Shown: piece by piece, positions 1 through 6,725 of the stretch
How positions within the stretch are numbered: the stretch's first letter is position 1
How the letters are laid out: the number at the start of each line of letters is the position of its first letter
Assembly: GCA_030621685.1 (NCBI GenBank)
Contig: JAUXHF010000013.1
Span: forward strand, 1-14,980
DNA: 14,980 nt
Direction of reading: 5' to 3'
Source of the DNA: Spirochaetota bacterium
Lineage (GTDB): Bacteria; Spirochaetota; UBA12135; COTS27
Position numbers and translations under genes: made by a program
Notes under the pieces: model-generated
Databases searched by the model: none
What the model was told of the DNA's origin: nothing
The model's input: only the letters and a program-made list of their open reading frames with translations

Positions 1-69
1 TTCCGGCGTAGTTGCCCGGAGGGTTTTTAAATGCAGATGCTAGCAATGGCTTAGCCAAGGGTTGCTTTC
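1..69 (-). pseudogene. murB fragment, leftmost tandem copy (runs off the window edge)
   Basis: Read on the minus strand, this piece matches intact murB (same segment at 521-589) and encodes PLAKPLLASAFKNPPGNYAG where murB has PLAKPSLGSAFKNPPGNYAG. The Gly before the conserved catalytic-region Ser is changed to Ala and a Ser is changed to Leu. Homology stops near 69 at a GAAA-GCAACCC junction, and the upstream murB codons are missing, so it cannot be a working gene. The downstream part of this copy lies beyond position 1. It shares its 5' boundary with the next copy, which suggests that a unit already truncated was duplicated again. The homology is seen directly; the order of events is inferred. 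Confidence 0.85.
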
Positions 70-104
70 ATACGGAAATAAGACAGTTTTAGAAAAAGAA
101 AATT

Positions 105-294
105 TCAGAAGAAGACAATCTCGGGTTGCAAGCGAATAGAAAAGCGATTCCATACAGCCTCGGCAACTTCATCGAGTAGGGCTTTAGCTTCTTGAGCGTT
201 GCCACTGCCATCGTTGACAATGAAGTTAGCATGTTTAGAGGAAATAGCGATGCCACCTCGGCTACTAGCGATGGCTTAGCCAAGGGTTGCTTTC
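105..294 (-). pseudogene. murB 3'-end fragment, second tandem copy with a 70-bp internal deletion
   Basis: Positions 105-263 align without net gaps to the intact murB 3' end at 330-488, with 11 mismatches in 159 bases by my count. In the murB frame it still reads through to its own stop (TGA instead of TAA) and encodes about 52 C-terminal residues ending QPEIVFF (murB ends ATEIVFF). At 263-266 the homology jumps: the codons for the GSAFKNPP active-site segment and the following residues are deleted. That 70-bp loss accounts for the spacing of 225 rather than 295 bp between copies. The upstream end is frame-shifted relative to the downstream part. The differences mix silent and amino-acid changes, so I see no sign of selection on it. 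It is a remnant, not a gene. Confidence 0.88.
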
Positions 295-329
295 ATACGG
301 AAATAAGATTATTTTAGAAAAAGAAAATT

Positions 330-1322
330 TTAGAAGAAGACAATCTCGGTTGCTAAGCGAATAGAGAAGCGATTCCATACAGTCTCGGCAACTTCATCGA
401 GCAGGGCTTTAGCATCTTGAGCGCTGCCACTGCCATCGTTGACAATGAAGTTAGCATGTTTAGAAGAAATAGCGATGCCACCTCGGCTACGGCCTTTCAG
501 CCCACATGCTTCAATGAGCTTTCCGGCGTAGTTGCCCGGAGGGTTTTTAAATGCAGATCCTAGCGATGGCTTAGCTAAGGGTTGTTTCTCTCTGCGTTCG
601 GCAAGTTTTTGTAAGTTTCTTTTTTTAGCAATTTGAATTTCTGCAGCATTGGCTTGCTGCAAGCGAAAAGTGGCAGAGACGACAATATCAGCTGTCTTTA
701 GCTTAGACTTTCGGTAGCCAAAACGAAGGTCTTTTTTATACAGTGTGCGTATGTGCCTTTGGCTTTGCAGAAAAACACGTGCGGAGACAAAAACATCTTT
801 TATTTCACGTTCAGCCACGCCAGCATTCATGCGCACAGCTCCGCCCACCGACCCGGGAATGCCTAGGAAAAACTCTAATCCAAGGCAGCCGTGGCTCTGT
901 GCTATACGCAAAGCTCTGATAAGAGCCAATCCCGCTGTTACATGAAGAGTAGCGGTTTTCATCCCCTCTTCTTTATACAGCTGCGCCGGCGAGGCTGCAA
1001 AATTGCTTGTAGCAGGCATTGCAGCAGGGGCAAGCAGCTGCTTGCTTGGCAGCACAGGTTTTAATACAATAAAATCTAGGGGGCTATCGGGGAAAAGTAT
1101 GTTTGTGCCTAAGCCTAATACTTTGTAGTTTAGGCCTTTGGCTTGGAGCAGCGATAGGATGGGGATTAGGTTATGCTCATGGCTGAATTCTAAGAGCAGC
1201 GGCGCATGACCACCGGTTTTTAAGTAGCTTAAATTTCTAAGCTGCACATCTTCGTGTACTTGCTGGGCAAAAAGCGAGCGAAGTTCTGCTCGAAGCTTGG
1301 GGTTGGCAAAATTGCTTTTCAC
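330..1322 (-). CDS. murB: UDP-N-acetylenolpyruvoylglucosamine reductase (MurB)
   Basis: This FAD-dependent, NADPH-using enzyme reduces the enolpyruvyl group of UDP-GlcNAc-enolpyruvate to make UDP-MurNAc, the second committed step of cytoplasmic peptidoglycan precursor synthesis. At 330 aa it is of normal length. Visible signatures are the FAD-domain LGTN at about 70-74, the GIPGSVGGAVRMNAG block at 154-168, GSAFKNP with the expected proton-donor Ser at 256, and a C-terminal Glu at 326 in ATEI. An Ala/Pro-rich loop at about 88-120 looks longer than usual. The start is GTG, supported by AAGGA about nine bases upstream and by a good promoter at 1363-1391. Partial copies of its own 3' end follow immediately downstream. 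The gene itself appears intact and is probably essential. Its neighbours have no cell-wall role. Confidence 0.95.
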   Translation of the reverse strand: MKSNFANPKLRAELRSLFAQQVHEDVQLRNLSYLKTGGHAPLLLEFSHEHNLIPILSLLQAKGLNYKVLGLGTNILFPDSPLDFIVLKPVLPSKQLLAPAAMPATSNFAASPAQLYKEEGMKTATLHVTAGLALIRALRIAQSHGCLGLEFFLGIPGSVGGAVRMNAGVAEREIKDVFVSARVFLQSQRHIRTLYKKDLRFGYRKSKLKTADIVVSATFRLQQANAAEIQIAKKRNLQKLAERREKQPLAKPSLGSAFKNPPGNYAGKLIEACGLKGRSRGGIAISSKHANFIVNDGSGSAQDAKALLDEVAETVWNRFSIRLATEIVFF

Positions 1323-1362
1323 AGAAGGCTTTCCTTTGTAGAAAGAAACAGGTTTATGTTAC

Positions 1363-1391
1363 AGTATAGAGCCTTACTCTAAATATAGCAA
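1363..1391 (-). promoter_or_regulatory. Probable sigma-70-type promoter of murB
   Basis: On the minus strand TTGCTA (-35, 1386-1391) and TATACT (-10, 1363-1368) are separated by 17 bases. They match the consensus at four and five of six positions. Transcription would begin near 1356, leaving a leader of about 34 nt that includes the AAGGA ribosome-binding site before the GTG start at 1322. The match is read by eye. Confidence 0.6.
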
Positions 1392-1544
1392 ATTTAAGGC
1401 TTCATGTAAAATATGTTTTATAGTTCTTGTTGATTATATCTTGATTCTGGCTTCGTAGCTGTTGTTACGTAGATTATCTTTATCCATGCTCTTTTTATAG
1501 ATGAAACATAAACATAAACATGGCTTAGAGAGTGTAGGTAAGCC

Positions 1545-1590
1545 TTATAATTTTAGCCATTGTAGGATTATAATTTTTAGCGGTTGTAAT
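1545..1590. repeat. Imperfect 23-bp tandem repeat with two TATAAT boxes
   Basis: Two adjacent units (1545-1567 and 1568-1590) share the pattern TTATAATTTT-AGC-TTGTA. Each contains TATAAT, which could act as a plus-strand -10 box about 90 bases upstream of the small ORF at 1666. No good -35 box sits at the right distance, so any promoter role is a guess. Confidence 0.5.
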
Positions 1591-1665
1591 TCTAAAAAAA
1601 CGAGCAAGGAAATTTGAAATTCTAAAGAACGGTAGTGATACGCATGGAAATAAAGGAGGTAGGGC

Positions 1666-1722
1666 ATGTATTCTTGTTGCCAAGCAAGCGAAGGACTACA
1701 GGGGAATTCATGGGAGCTTTAA
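1666..1722 (+). CDS. Possible 18-residue small protein or leader peptide
   Basis: An ATG at 1666 is preceded by AAAGGAGGT (1652-1660), a full match to the usual anti-Shine-Dalgarno sequence at good spacing. It is the strongest ribosome-binding site in the window. The ORF encodes MYSCCQASEGLQGNSWEL and ends TAA at 1722. The next base begins another ATG (1723), which opens a 71-codon frame antisense to the end of the 199-codon gene. I recognise no family, and the peptide has no hydrophobic segment. It might be a leader peptide or a short regulatory ORF, or the site may be chance. Only the unusually strong SD argues for translation. Confidence 0.3.
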   Translation: MYSCCQASEGLQGNSWEL

Positions 1723-1769
1723 ATGGCTTCAGTGTTGTCTTTGCTCGTTGCTCGTTGCTATCTGCTAGC

Positions 1770-2369
1770 TTATGCTTCATACATGGAACGCTTTGAAAAT
1801 TTCTGCTTTACGGTAAAAGAGAAGCTGCGGCTTTCTGACTTGGGGGGAGGTAGAGAAGCCATCGCAGGGCTAGGGGGCTTGCTAGCTAGGCCTAGGCTAT
1901 CTGCTGCTAGCAGAGGAAAGGCAAAGGCTTTAAGGTAACGTGCGTCTTTAGATATGTGAAGAGCAACAAAAGCCGCGCAGAGAAGAGCCGTTCTCTCATC
2001 AAGGTCTAAAGGATCGGGGTACACTCCTGGGCTGGTCTCGGGTAGGTAATCTGGATGCGTCCATTCTGCCAGTAAGCTATTCGCTGAACGGCTAAGATCA
2101 TGTATTTCATAAACCACCTTGTTTTGGCTGCCTCGTTTAAAAAAAACCTGCATTTCTTGCCTCTTACCCTTAAGCGTAAATTCAAGAGTAAAAGGCATCG
2201 CTAAAAAAAAATTCCCTTGTTCAAAAACTTTTTTTCCTGATAGCACCTGTAGCTGATAAAGCAGTTTCTCGGAAATATTTTTTTCTGCTGTCTTTTTTTC
2301 TTGTGTAGCGTCCATATTTTTTTGTACTTCTTGTATTTGTTTAGCCTTGTTTTTTACTTTTGAAATCAA
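1770..2369 (-). CDS. Hypothetical protein of unknown function
   Basis: I do not recognise this protein. It is 199 aa if started at TTG 2369, or 181 aa from the ATG at 2315. The first 35 residues are Lys/Gln/Glu-rich and probably helical. A middle part (about 45-110) alternates charged and hydrophobic residues in a beta-like way (FTLEFTLKGKRQEMQVFFK, KVVYEIHDL). An Ala/Leu-rich helical stretch follows at about 125-160, then a Pro/Ser-rich tail. There is no signal peptide, membrane segment or catalytic motif. A TATACT box at 2377-2382 would place the transcript start next to the TTG, so the internal ATG may be the real start; neither start has a strong SD. It faces argG divergently across a 316-bp region. 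The long open frame and ordinary composition support a real gene. Confidence 0.7.
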   Translation of the reverse strand: MISKVKNKAKQIQEVQKNMDATQEKKTAEKNISEKLLYQLQVLSGKKVFEQGNFFLAMPFTLEFTLKGKRQEMQVFFKRGSQNKVVYEIHDLSRSANSLLAEWTHPDYLPETSPGVYPDPLDLDERTALLCAAFVALHISKDARYLKAFAFPLLAADSLGLASKPPSPAMASLPPPKSESRSFSFTVKQKFSKRSMYEA

Positions 2370-2376
2370 GTTAGCT

Positions 2377-2405
2377 AGTATAGCATGATATGCGTACTTT
2401 AAGAA
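2377..2405 (-). promoter_or_regulatory. Possible promoter of the 199-codon gene
   Basis: TATACT (2377-2382) lies 17 bases from TTCTTA (2400-2405) on the minus strand. The -10 is good and the -35 is poor (three of six). Transcription would start near 2370, almost on the TTG start codon, which implies either a leaderless message or use of the ATG at 2315. Confidence 0.35.
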
Positions 2406-2495
2406 AGTAAAATTTTTAATAGTGATTCATTAATTTATAAAGGCAATCTATAAGAGAAAAAATATAGTTTTTATAGCCTAAATAATAACAGTCTA

Positions 2496-2525
2496 AGCCT
2501 AGCCTAGCCTAGCCTAGCCTAGCCT
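2496..2525. repeat. Pentanucleotide tandem repeat (AGCCT)6
   Basis: Six perfect, uninterrupted AGCCT units lie in the divergent region between the 199-codon gene and argG, about 80-110 bp upstream of the argG -10 box. A perfect 5-bp tract of this kind can change length by slippage. Here it would alter spacing upstream of the promoter rather than a reading frame. The remaining bases of the 2370-2685 gap are AT-rich, with a small imperfect inverted repeat at 2542-2564 (CAGCAGCA / TGCT-C-GCTG) that lacks a U-tract. Confidence 0.9.
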
Positions 2526-2578
2526 TTGCTTGCTTATAAAGCAGCAGCATGATTTTGCTCGCTGTAAAAAAAGCAATC

Positions 2579-2609
2579 TTGTCTACGTAATATTATAACA
2601 GATTATAAT
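2579..2609 (+). promoter_or_regulatory. Probable argG promoter
   Basis: A perfect TATAAT lies at 2604-2609, with TTGTCT at 2579-2584 as the best -35 candidate. The 19-base spacer is longer than ideal. Transcription would begin near 2616 and give a leader of about 70 nt to the preferred argG start at 2686. No ArgR-like operator pair was recognised. Confidence 0.5.
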
Positions 2610-2685
2610 AGGGCGTAAGAGCAGAAAAAAGCGTAGAGCTGGGAAGCTGTAGCAGAAAAACAAGATGAACCTAGGAAGGAATTCT

Positions 2686-3963
2686 ATGAGCAAAAAAAAC
2701 CATCGTAACCAGCAGGCGTCAACAAATTCTGGAAATTCTAAAAAACTTTTACTGGCCTATTCTGGGGGCTTAGATACATCGGTTATCTGTAAATGGCTTT
2801 CAGAACAAGGCTATGAAGTAACCGCTTATGTGGCGAATGTGGGGCAAGAAGAAGAATTCGATCTGCTTGAAGAGAAAGCACGTGCCTCGGGAGCTAGCGA
2901 TTTCTTGCTAGATGATTTGCGTGAGGTCTTTGTTGACGAATACATTATGCCCGCTATTTTTTTTCATGCTTACTATGAAGGCAGATATCTATTGGGCACC
3001 TCGCTGGCTAGGCCGGTTATTGCTAAAGGCATGGTGGAAGCTGCGAAGGCAAGAGGAATCAGCATTCTTTCGCATGGAGCTACGGGCAAGGGCAACGACC
3101 AGCTTCGTTTTGAACTTGGGTTTTATGCGCTTATGCCGGGGGTAAAGGTGGTAGCACCTTGGCGAGATCCGGCGTTTTTCACAGTGATTAAGGGACGCCG
3201 TGAGGCTATGGCCTATGCCAAAGAAAAGGGCATTCCCGTGAAAGCCAGCAAGAAACAGCCATGGTCTTCAGATGCCAATCTTATGCATATATCTTTTGAG
3301 GCGGGCATTTTAGAAAATCCGCGTATTCGGCCACCTAAAGAAATGTTTGAATACACGAAGAGTCCGCTTGAGGCGCCAGACTTGCCGCTTTGCCTAAGCC
3401 TAGGTTTTACTCAAGGTCTTCCAAGCAGTCTAAACGGCAAAGAGGGTTCAGCCATGCAAATACTTATAGAGCTAAACAAACTTGGCGGCGCCCATGGCAT
3501 TGGCCGCGCTGATCTAGTTGAGAGCCGAGCTATTGGCATGAAAAGCCGCGGGGTCTACGAAACTCCTGGCGTAACTATTCTTCAAGCAGCTCACCGTGAC
3601 ATAGAATGTCTAAACTTAGAGGCAAGTCTTATTGCCCTCAAAGACAAACTGGCTATTGATTTTGCCGGGCTTGTTTATGCTGGAGATTGGTTCTGCGATA
3701 CGATAGAAGCCCTGTTAGCCTTTGCTAAAAAATCTCAGGAGAATGTTAATGGAGAGCTTCGCTTAGAACTCTATAAAGGAAATATTACGATTATAGAAAG
3801 GCATGCTTCAAATTCTTTGTACGATGAAAATCTGGCCTCCATGGAAGACGATAGCGGCGCCTATGATGCTGAACTTGCCGAAGGTTACATTCGCCTGCGT
3901 TCTTTAGAGGCCCAATTAAGAGCTAAAAGATTTAACAGTAACAGCAAAAACAAAAACGAGTAA
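2686..3963 (+). CDS. argG: Argininosuccinate synthase (ArgG)
   Basis: This cytoplasmic enzyme condenses citrulline and aspartate with ATP to make argininosuccinate. The ATP-binding P-loop-like AYSGGLDTS lies at residues 24-32 and the family block HGATGKGNDQLRFE is clear, followed by PWRDPAF and a full C-terminal domain. An upstream in-frame ATG exists at 2665, but AGGAAGGA (2673-2680) sits just ahead of the ATG at 2686, so I choose that start and 425 aa. This is slightly longer than typical because of a polar 20-residue N-terminal extension before the core and a Lys/Asn-rich tail. It is alone: no argH, argF or argB is adjacent, so the citrulline source and the argininosuccinate lyase must be encoded elsewhere. 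It converges on the next gene across 45 bp with no convincing terminator. Confidence 0.95.
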   Translation: MSKKNHRNQQASTNSGNSKKLLLAYSGGLDTSVICKWLSEQGYEVTAYVANVGQEEEFDLLEEKARASGASDFLLDDLREVFVDEYIMPAIFFHAYYEGRYLLGTSLARPVIAKGMVEAAKARGISILSHGATGKGNDQLRFELGFYALMPGVKVVAPWRDPAFFTVIKGRREAMAYAKEKGIPVKASKKQPWSSDANLMHISFEAGILENPRIRPPKEMFEYTKSPLEAPDLPLCLSLGFTQGLPSSLNGKEGSAMQILIELNKLGGAHGIGRADLVESRAIGMKSRGVYETPGVTILQAAHRDIECLNLEASLIALKDKLAIDFAGLVYAGDWFCDTIEALLAFAKKSQENVNGELRLELYKGNITIIERHASNSLYDENLASMEDDSGAYDAELAEGYIRLRSLEAQLRAKRFNSNSKNKNE

Positions 3964-4008
3964 AAAATTTAAGAAACAGCTTTGTTTATGCTGGGTAAGC
4001 GCAAGCAC

Positions 4009-5823
4009 TTATAGCAAAAGATAGTTTAAAGCACGCTCTATTTCAAAACGATATACGCTATTAGGATAAATTGTGAGCAGGGTAAGCAGAAGGTTTTTAC
4101 CTTTGTCTTTATCTACAAAGAGCTGGGTTATGCCTTCGTAAAAAAGCAGACGTTCTTTATAGGTTTCAAACTGGAAGGTAGCAAGATATTGGCGACGAAG
4201 CTTAGCTGTAATTTCGTATTCACCAAGGTCCATGGCATGCCTGGCATATTCGCTTACGGCGAATTCGAATGCTTTCTGCCCTAGTTTTTCTTTGTTTTCC
4301 TCTGCAAAAAGAAGCAAGTTTTTATCCTTGCTTAGCACACGGCGAAATAACTCTACAAAGACAAGGCTTTGTTTCTTTGAAGAGAGTAGGTCAAGAAAAT
4401 CTATTTCTAAGGCCAGTCGGCTTTCTTTTTGCAAACTTTGCTGGGCAAGCATGTCCAGTTGCTTTTCGAGTTCTTGGGGCTGGCCATGCTGGGTAAAGAA
4501 AAACAAGACCCACTGAAAATTTTTCCTATCGGCTGCTTGCATGGCGGCCAGCAAGTCTGAATATTCGGCAAAAAATGAATGAGCTGCAAAGGCTATGGCA
4601 CAAAGCTTCAGAGCATTTTTCCCAAGGACATAGCGGCGTTGTTCATGTGCTGTTATTGGCTTTTTTTCCGATTGCTGTCTTTGGGCATGGGCATCTAGCT
4701 GTGATTGGAGGACCTTATCTTGGCAAGCTAGAGTTTGCAAGACCGCGCTATAGTTATTTTCATACAGTTGCAATTTAGCCTTAAGTTCAATAGATATATT
4801 GGCATATTTTTGCTGCAGCTGTTTTCCTTTACTATGTATAGCAGCACGTTGCACAGTGTTTTTATTTACTTTAATAGTTTTAGAAAACTGTTCGCTTAAC
4901 TTTAAAAAACTATCGTAATTACCACTAGCATACATTTTGTTTAGAAAATTTCTTTGAAGCTGTAATCTGGCAGGCTTCAAACTTTGAAAGATTTTGTTTT
5001 TTACTAATGTACGTGTTTGCTGGGGGCTTGGTTGTTTATGCAGCAATGCGGCCAGCTGGGCATACTGCCCTAGGGTAAAATAAATTTGTTCTTGTAAACT
5101 TTTTTTAAAGTATTGCGAGATTAAGGCATAATCGTAAGCGTCAGTTTTCTCTAAGGCTTTCAGCTTATCTGTTTTGGCTTGTAGCACAAGGTTGTCTAAG
5201 GCCAGTAAGAGCGCTCGTTTTTTTTTGGCATCCTTATTTTTCAAAGCAAGCCTGCGCAAATAAGTAAGTTCTAAAGAGGTATTTTTGGGGGCCTGCCAGA
5301 GGGCCTGTGCCAAGACTGTTAGCAGTTTCGTGTTTTCGTTTCTTAGCAGCAAGGCATGATAATAATAGGTGGGATATTTTTTTATGAAAGCCGAGGCGCG
5401 CTTTACGTTTTGGCTGTCTTTTTGAAAGTAGAGTTTATAAAGCAAGTTATAATCACCTAGCCTAGCCAGATAATTAATGACAATAGTTTGGGCCTTCGTG
5501 TTGCTTTTTTCTTCTAAAGAGAGAATGAATCCGGCTAATTCTTTTTTTTGCTGCCGCTGATAATATATTTGTACTTGTTTGGTTAAAACACTGGCTTTTC
5601 CAGAACGCAGGTAATCGTAGTACAGAAGTTCAAAGCGAAACAGCTCTTCCTCGCTTACCCCTTGAGTTTCTTGCTTGCTTGTCTGGGCTTGGGCTATTTG
5701 GCTAGCTACTGGTGTTTGGGCATAGAGCATGCCAGCGTTCTCGCTCTTTTCGTAGCTCATGGCTGAAATAAAAAAGAAAGCAAAAAAGAAAAAGGGGGGG
5801 GAGGCGAGCCGTAGGCATGTCAT
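4009..5823 (-). CDS. Predicted exported alpha-helical repeat (TPR-like) protein
   Basis: I do not recognise a specific family. The 604-aa product begins with a signal-peptide-like N-terminus: an Arg near residue 5, then a Phe-rich hydrophobic run at about 9-21 and candidate cleavage sites around ISA-MS or YAQ-TP. There is no lipobox Cys, so it is more likely soluble periplasmic than a lipoprotein. The rest (about 55-604) is almost continuous amphipathic helix, rich in Leu, Ala, Lys and Gln with recurring Tyr pairs, as in TPR/SEL1-type solenoids that act as scaffolds. Start ATG 5823 has GGAG about ten bases upstream. The codons for the signal peptide contain C8, and in-frame ATGs at 5760 and about 5733 lie after it. 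A 10-bp-stem hairpin separates it from the riboflavin synthase gene upstream. It could be an envelope-assembly or lipoprotein-sorting accessory factor, but that is a guess. Confidence 0.75.
   Translation of the reverse strand: MTCLRLASPPFFFFAFFFISAMSYEKSENAGMLYAQTPVASQIAQAQTSKQETQGVSEEELFRFELLYYDYLRSGKASVLTKQVQIYYQRQQKKELAGFILSLEEKSNTKAQTIVINYLARLGDYNLLYKLYFQKDSQNVKRASAFIKKYPTYYYHALLLRNENTKLLTVLAQALWQAPKNTSLELTYLRRLALKNKDAKKKRALLLALDNLVLQAKTDKLKALEKTDAYDYALISQYFKKSLQEQIYFTLGQYAQLAALLHKQPSPQQTRTLVKNKIFQSLKPARLQLQRNFLNKMYASGNYDSFLKLSEQFSKTIKVNKNTVQRAAIHSKGKQLQQKYANISIELKAKLQLYENNYSAVLQTLACQDKVLQSQLDAHAQRQQSEKKPITAHEQRRYVLGKNALKLCAIAFAAHSFFAEYSDLLAAMQAADRKNFQWVLFFFTQHGQPQELEKQLDMLAQQSLQKESRLALEIDFLDLLSSKKQSLVFVELFRRVLSKDKNLLLFAEENKEKLGQKAFEFAVSEYARHAMDLGEYEITAKLRRQYLATFQFETYKERLLFYEGITQLFVDKDKGKNLLLTLLTIYPNSVYRFEIERALNYLLL
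5794..5801. repeat. G8/C8 homopolymer inside signal-peptide codons
   Basis: Eight consecutive G on the plus strand (C8 in the coding strand) encode the Ser-Pro-Pro region just before the Phe-rich signal core of the 604-aa protein, ten codons after its start. Gain or loss of one base would frame-shift the protein within its signal peptide. Confidence 0.85.
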
Positions 5824-5855
5824 GCAGGAAATTCTCCGAAAAGCAAAGATTTTTG

Positions 5856-5889
5856 CAGAGCAGCCGTGCCTAGTGGGGAGGCTGCTCTG
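5856..5889 (-). terminator. Strong hairpin between ribE and the exported-protein gene
   Basis: CAGAGCAGCC and GGCTGCTCTG form a perfect 10-bp GC-rich stem around a 14-nt loop, 23 bp past the ribE stop codon. On the minus strand the 3' arm is followed by CAAAAATCTTTGCTTTTC rather than an immediate U-run, so it is not a textbook intrinsic terminator. It could end the ribE message imperfectly, protect its 3' end, or form a 5'-leader structure for the next gene. The stem is certain; the role is inferred. Confidence 0.6.
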
Positions 5890-5911
5890 TTAGAATTCAT
5901 AGTATAGCTGT

Positions 5912-6586
5912 TCATATTTTGTTGATGTTTTTGGCAGATTCGAGCTTGTAAAAGTTTTCTGCATATTTTGCTAACATATCATATTCGATATTAATTTCCA
6001 TACCCGGTTTTAAATACTGTAAATTGGTATGCTGGTAGGTATGAGGAATAATCATAACCTCAAAACTATCATCGTGAAGCCGATAAACCGTAAGTGAGAT
6101 GCCATTAAGACATACCGAACCTTTAAGAATAAGATAAGCTCGCCCGCCCCCGCTTGCATGGCCTAACGATAGCGTTAAGATACAAGATTGTTTATTTTTT
6201 TTTATAGCCAGTATTTTCTCTGTTCCATCTACGTGTCCCATAACAAGGTGGCCGTGAAGTCTGCCATTTTCGCCGAATACCAAGGGGCGTTCTAAATTCA
6301 CTATGCTTTCTGTATTGAGAAAGCGTAAGTTTGTTAAGGCCAGCGTTTCCTTTGAAGCAAAAAAAACATAGCTACAAGAACGACTATCTCTAGCGCTAGT
6401 TCTCGTTTTAGCGCCGAGTTGCTTGGGGCTATGAATGTGGCTAGCCGTAAGACAGACTCCATTTACGGCTAAGGAGTCGCCTTTTTTTAAGTCAAGGTTT
6501 TTTTTGCTGGTTATTTCAAAAAAACGACCGCTCTCTTCTTTTATTTGCAGTACGTTCCCAAGCGTCTCTATTATGCCACTAAACAT
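5912..6586 (-). CDS. ribE: Riboflavin synthase, alpha chain type (two lumazine-binding repeats)
   Basis: This enzyme dismutates two molecules of 6,7-dimethyl-8-ribityllumazine into riboflavin and its pyrimidine precursor. The conserved N-terminus MFSGIIE fixes the start at ATG 6586, despite only a weak AAGAAG ahead of it. Two lumazine-binding repeats are visible: GDSLAVNGVCLTA (36-48) with VNLER (96-100), and GSVCLNGISLTV (156-167), joined by HGHLVMGHVDG (111-121). The first repeat is unusual. The segment between CLT and NLER is about 17 residues longer than expected from the family, with a basic, Ser-rich stretch at about 51-70, while the second repeat is ordinary. Total length (224 aa) slightly exceeds the usual 200-215. 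No other riboflavin genes are nearby. Function is likely retained because the motifs are intact. Confidence 0.92.
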   Translation of the reverse strand: MFSGIIETLGNVLQIKEESGRFFEITSKKNLDLKKGDSLAVNGVCLTASHIHSPKQLGAKTRTSARDSRSCSYVFFASKETLALTNLRFLNTESIVNLERPLVFGENGRLHGHLVMGHVDGTEKILAIKKNKQSCILTLSLGHASGGGRAYLILKGSVCLNGISLTVYRLHDDSFEVMIIPHTYQHTNLQYLKPGMEINIEYDMLAKYAENFYKLESAKNINKI

Positions 6587-6725
6587 GAACTTCTTTTATG
6601 AAACGTTTTTTTTGGGAAAAATGTTGAAATTTCTTTTTAATTTTTATTCAAGAAAACATATAAATCTTGATGAATTTTTATGCTGGAAGTATTCTTTGTG
6701 GCCATGCTAGTAAAAGGGAGATAGG

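Larger units (their letters stand above)
1..590. repeat. Tandem array of murB 3' ends (period 225 bp, parental unit 295 bp)
   Basis: Each unit joins about 85 C-terminal murB codons to about 35 bp of 3' flank (70-104 and 295-329), the two flanks being nearly identical. Marker points lie at 41, 266 and 561 (start of TAGC-ATGGC) and at 105 and 330 (stop codons), giving a 225-bp offset between copies 1 and 2. The offset is 295 bp between copy 2 and the intact gene, where copy 2 carries its 70-bp deletion. The array continues past the left edge, so the copy number is at least three. Confidence 0.9.
1323..1769. other. Intergenic region upstream of murB
   Basis: This 447-bp stretch lies between the murB start and the end of the 199-codon gene. 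It holds the murB promoter (1363-1391), a short CATAAA repeat near 1505-1520, a GGCTTA/TAAGCC inverted repeat at about 1521-1543, an imperfect 23-bp tandem repeat (1545-1590) and a small plus-strand ORF (1666-1722). Otherwise it is AT-rich. I see no tRNA, no known RNA family and no clear terminator with a U-tract. Confidence 0.6.

Noticed and set aside
89..283. A 64-codon minus-strand frame across the murB repeat
   Set aside because: It is a frame-shifted reading of the second murB copy created by the 70-bp deletion; the remnant's true frame is murB's, ending at 105.
1723..1938. A 71-codon plus-strand ORF with a hydrophobic N-terminus
   Set aside because: It is antisense to the end of the 199-codon gene for most of its length and its sequence mirrors that gene; kept only as part of the small-ORF finding, not as a gene.
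2665..2685. Upstream ATG as the argG start
   Set aside because: AGGAAGGA lies between this ATG and the one at 2686 at correct spacing for the latter, and the extra seven residues add nothing conserved.
3964..4008. Bidirectional terminator between argG and the exported-protein gene
   Set aside because: Only 4-bp stems or a stem with a two-base loop can be drawn; no GC-rich stem with a U-run was found.
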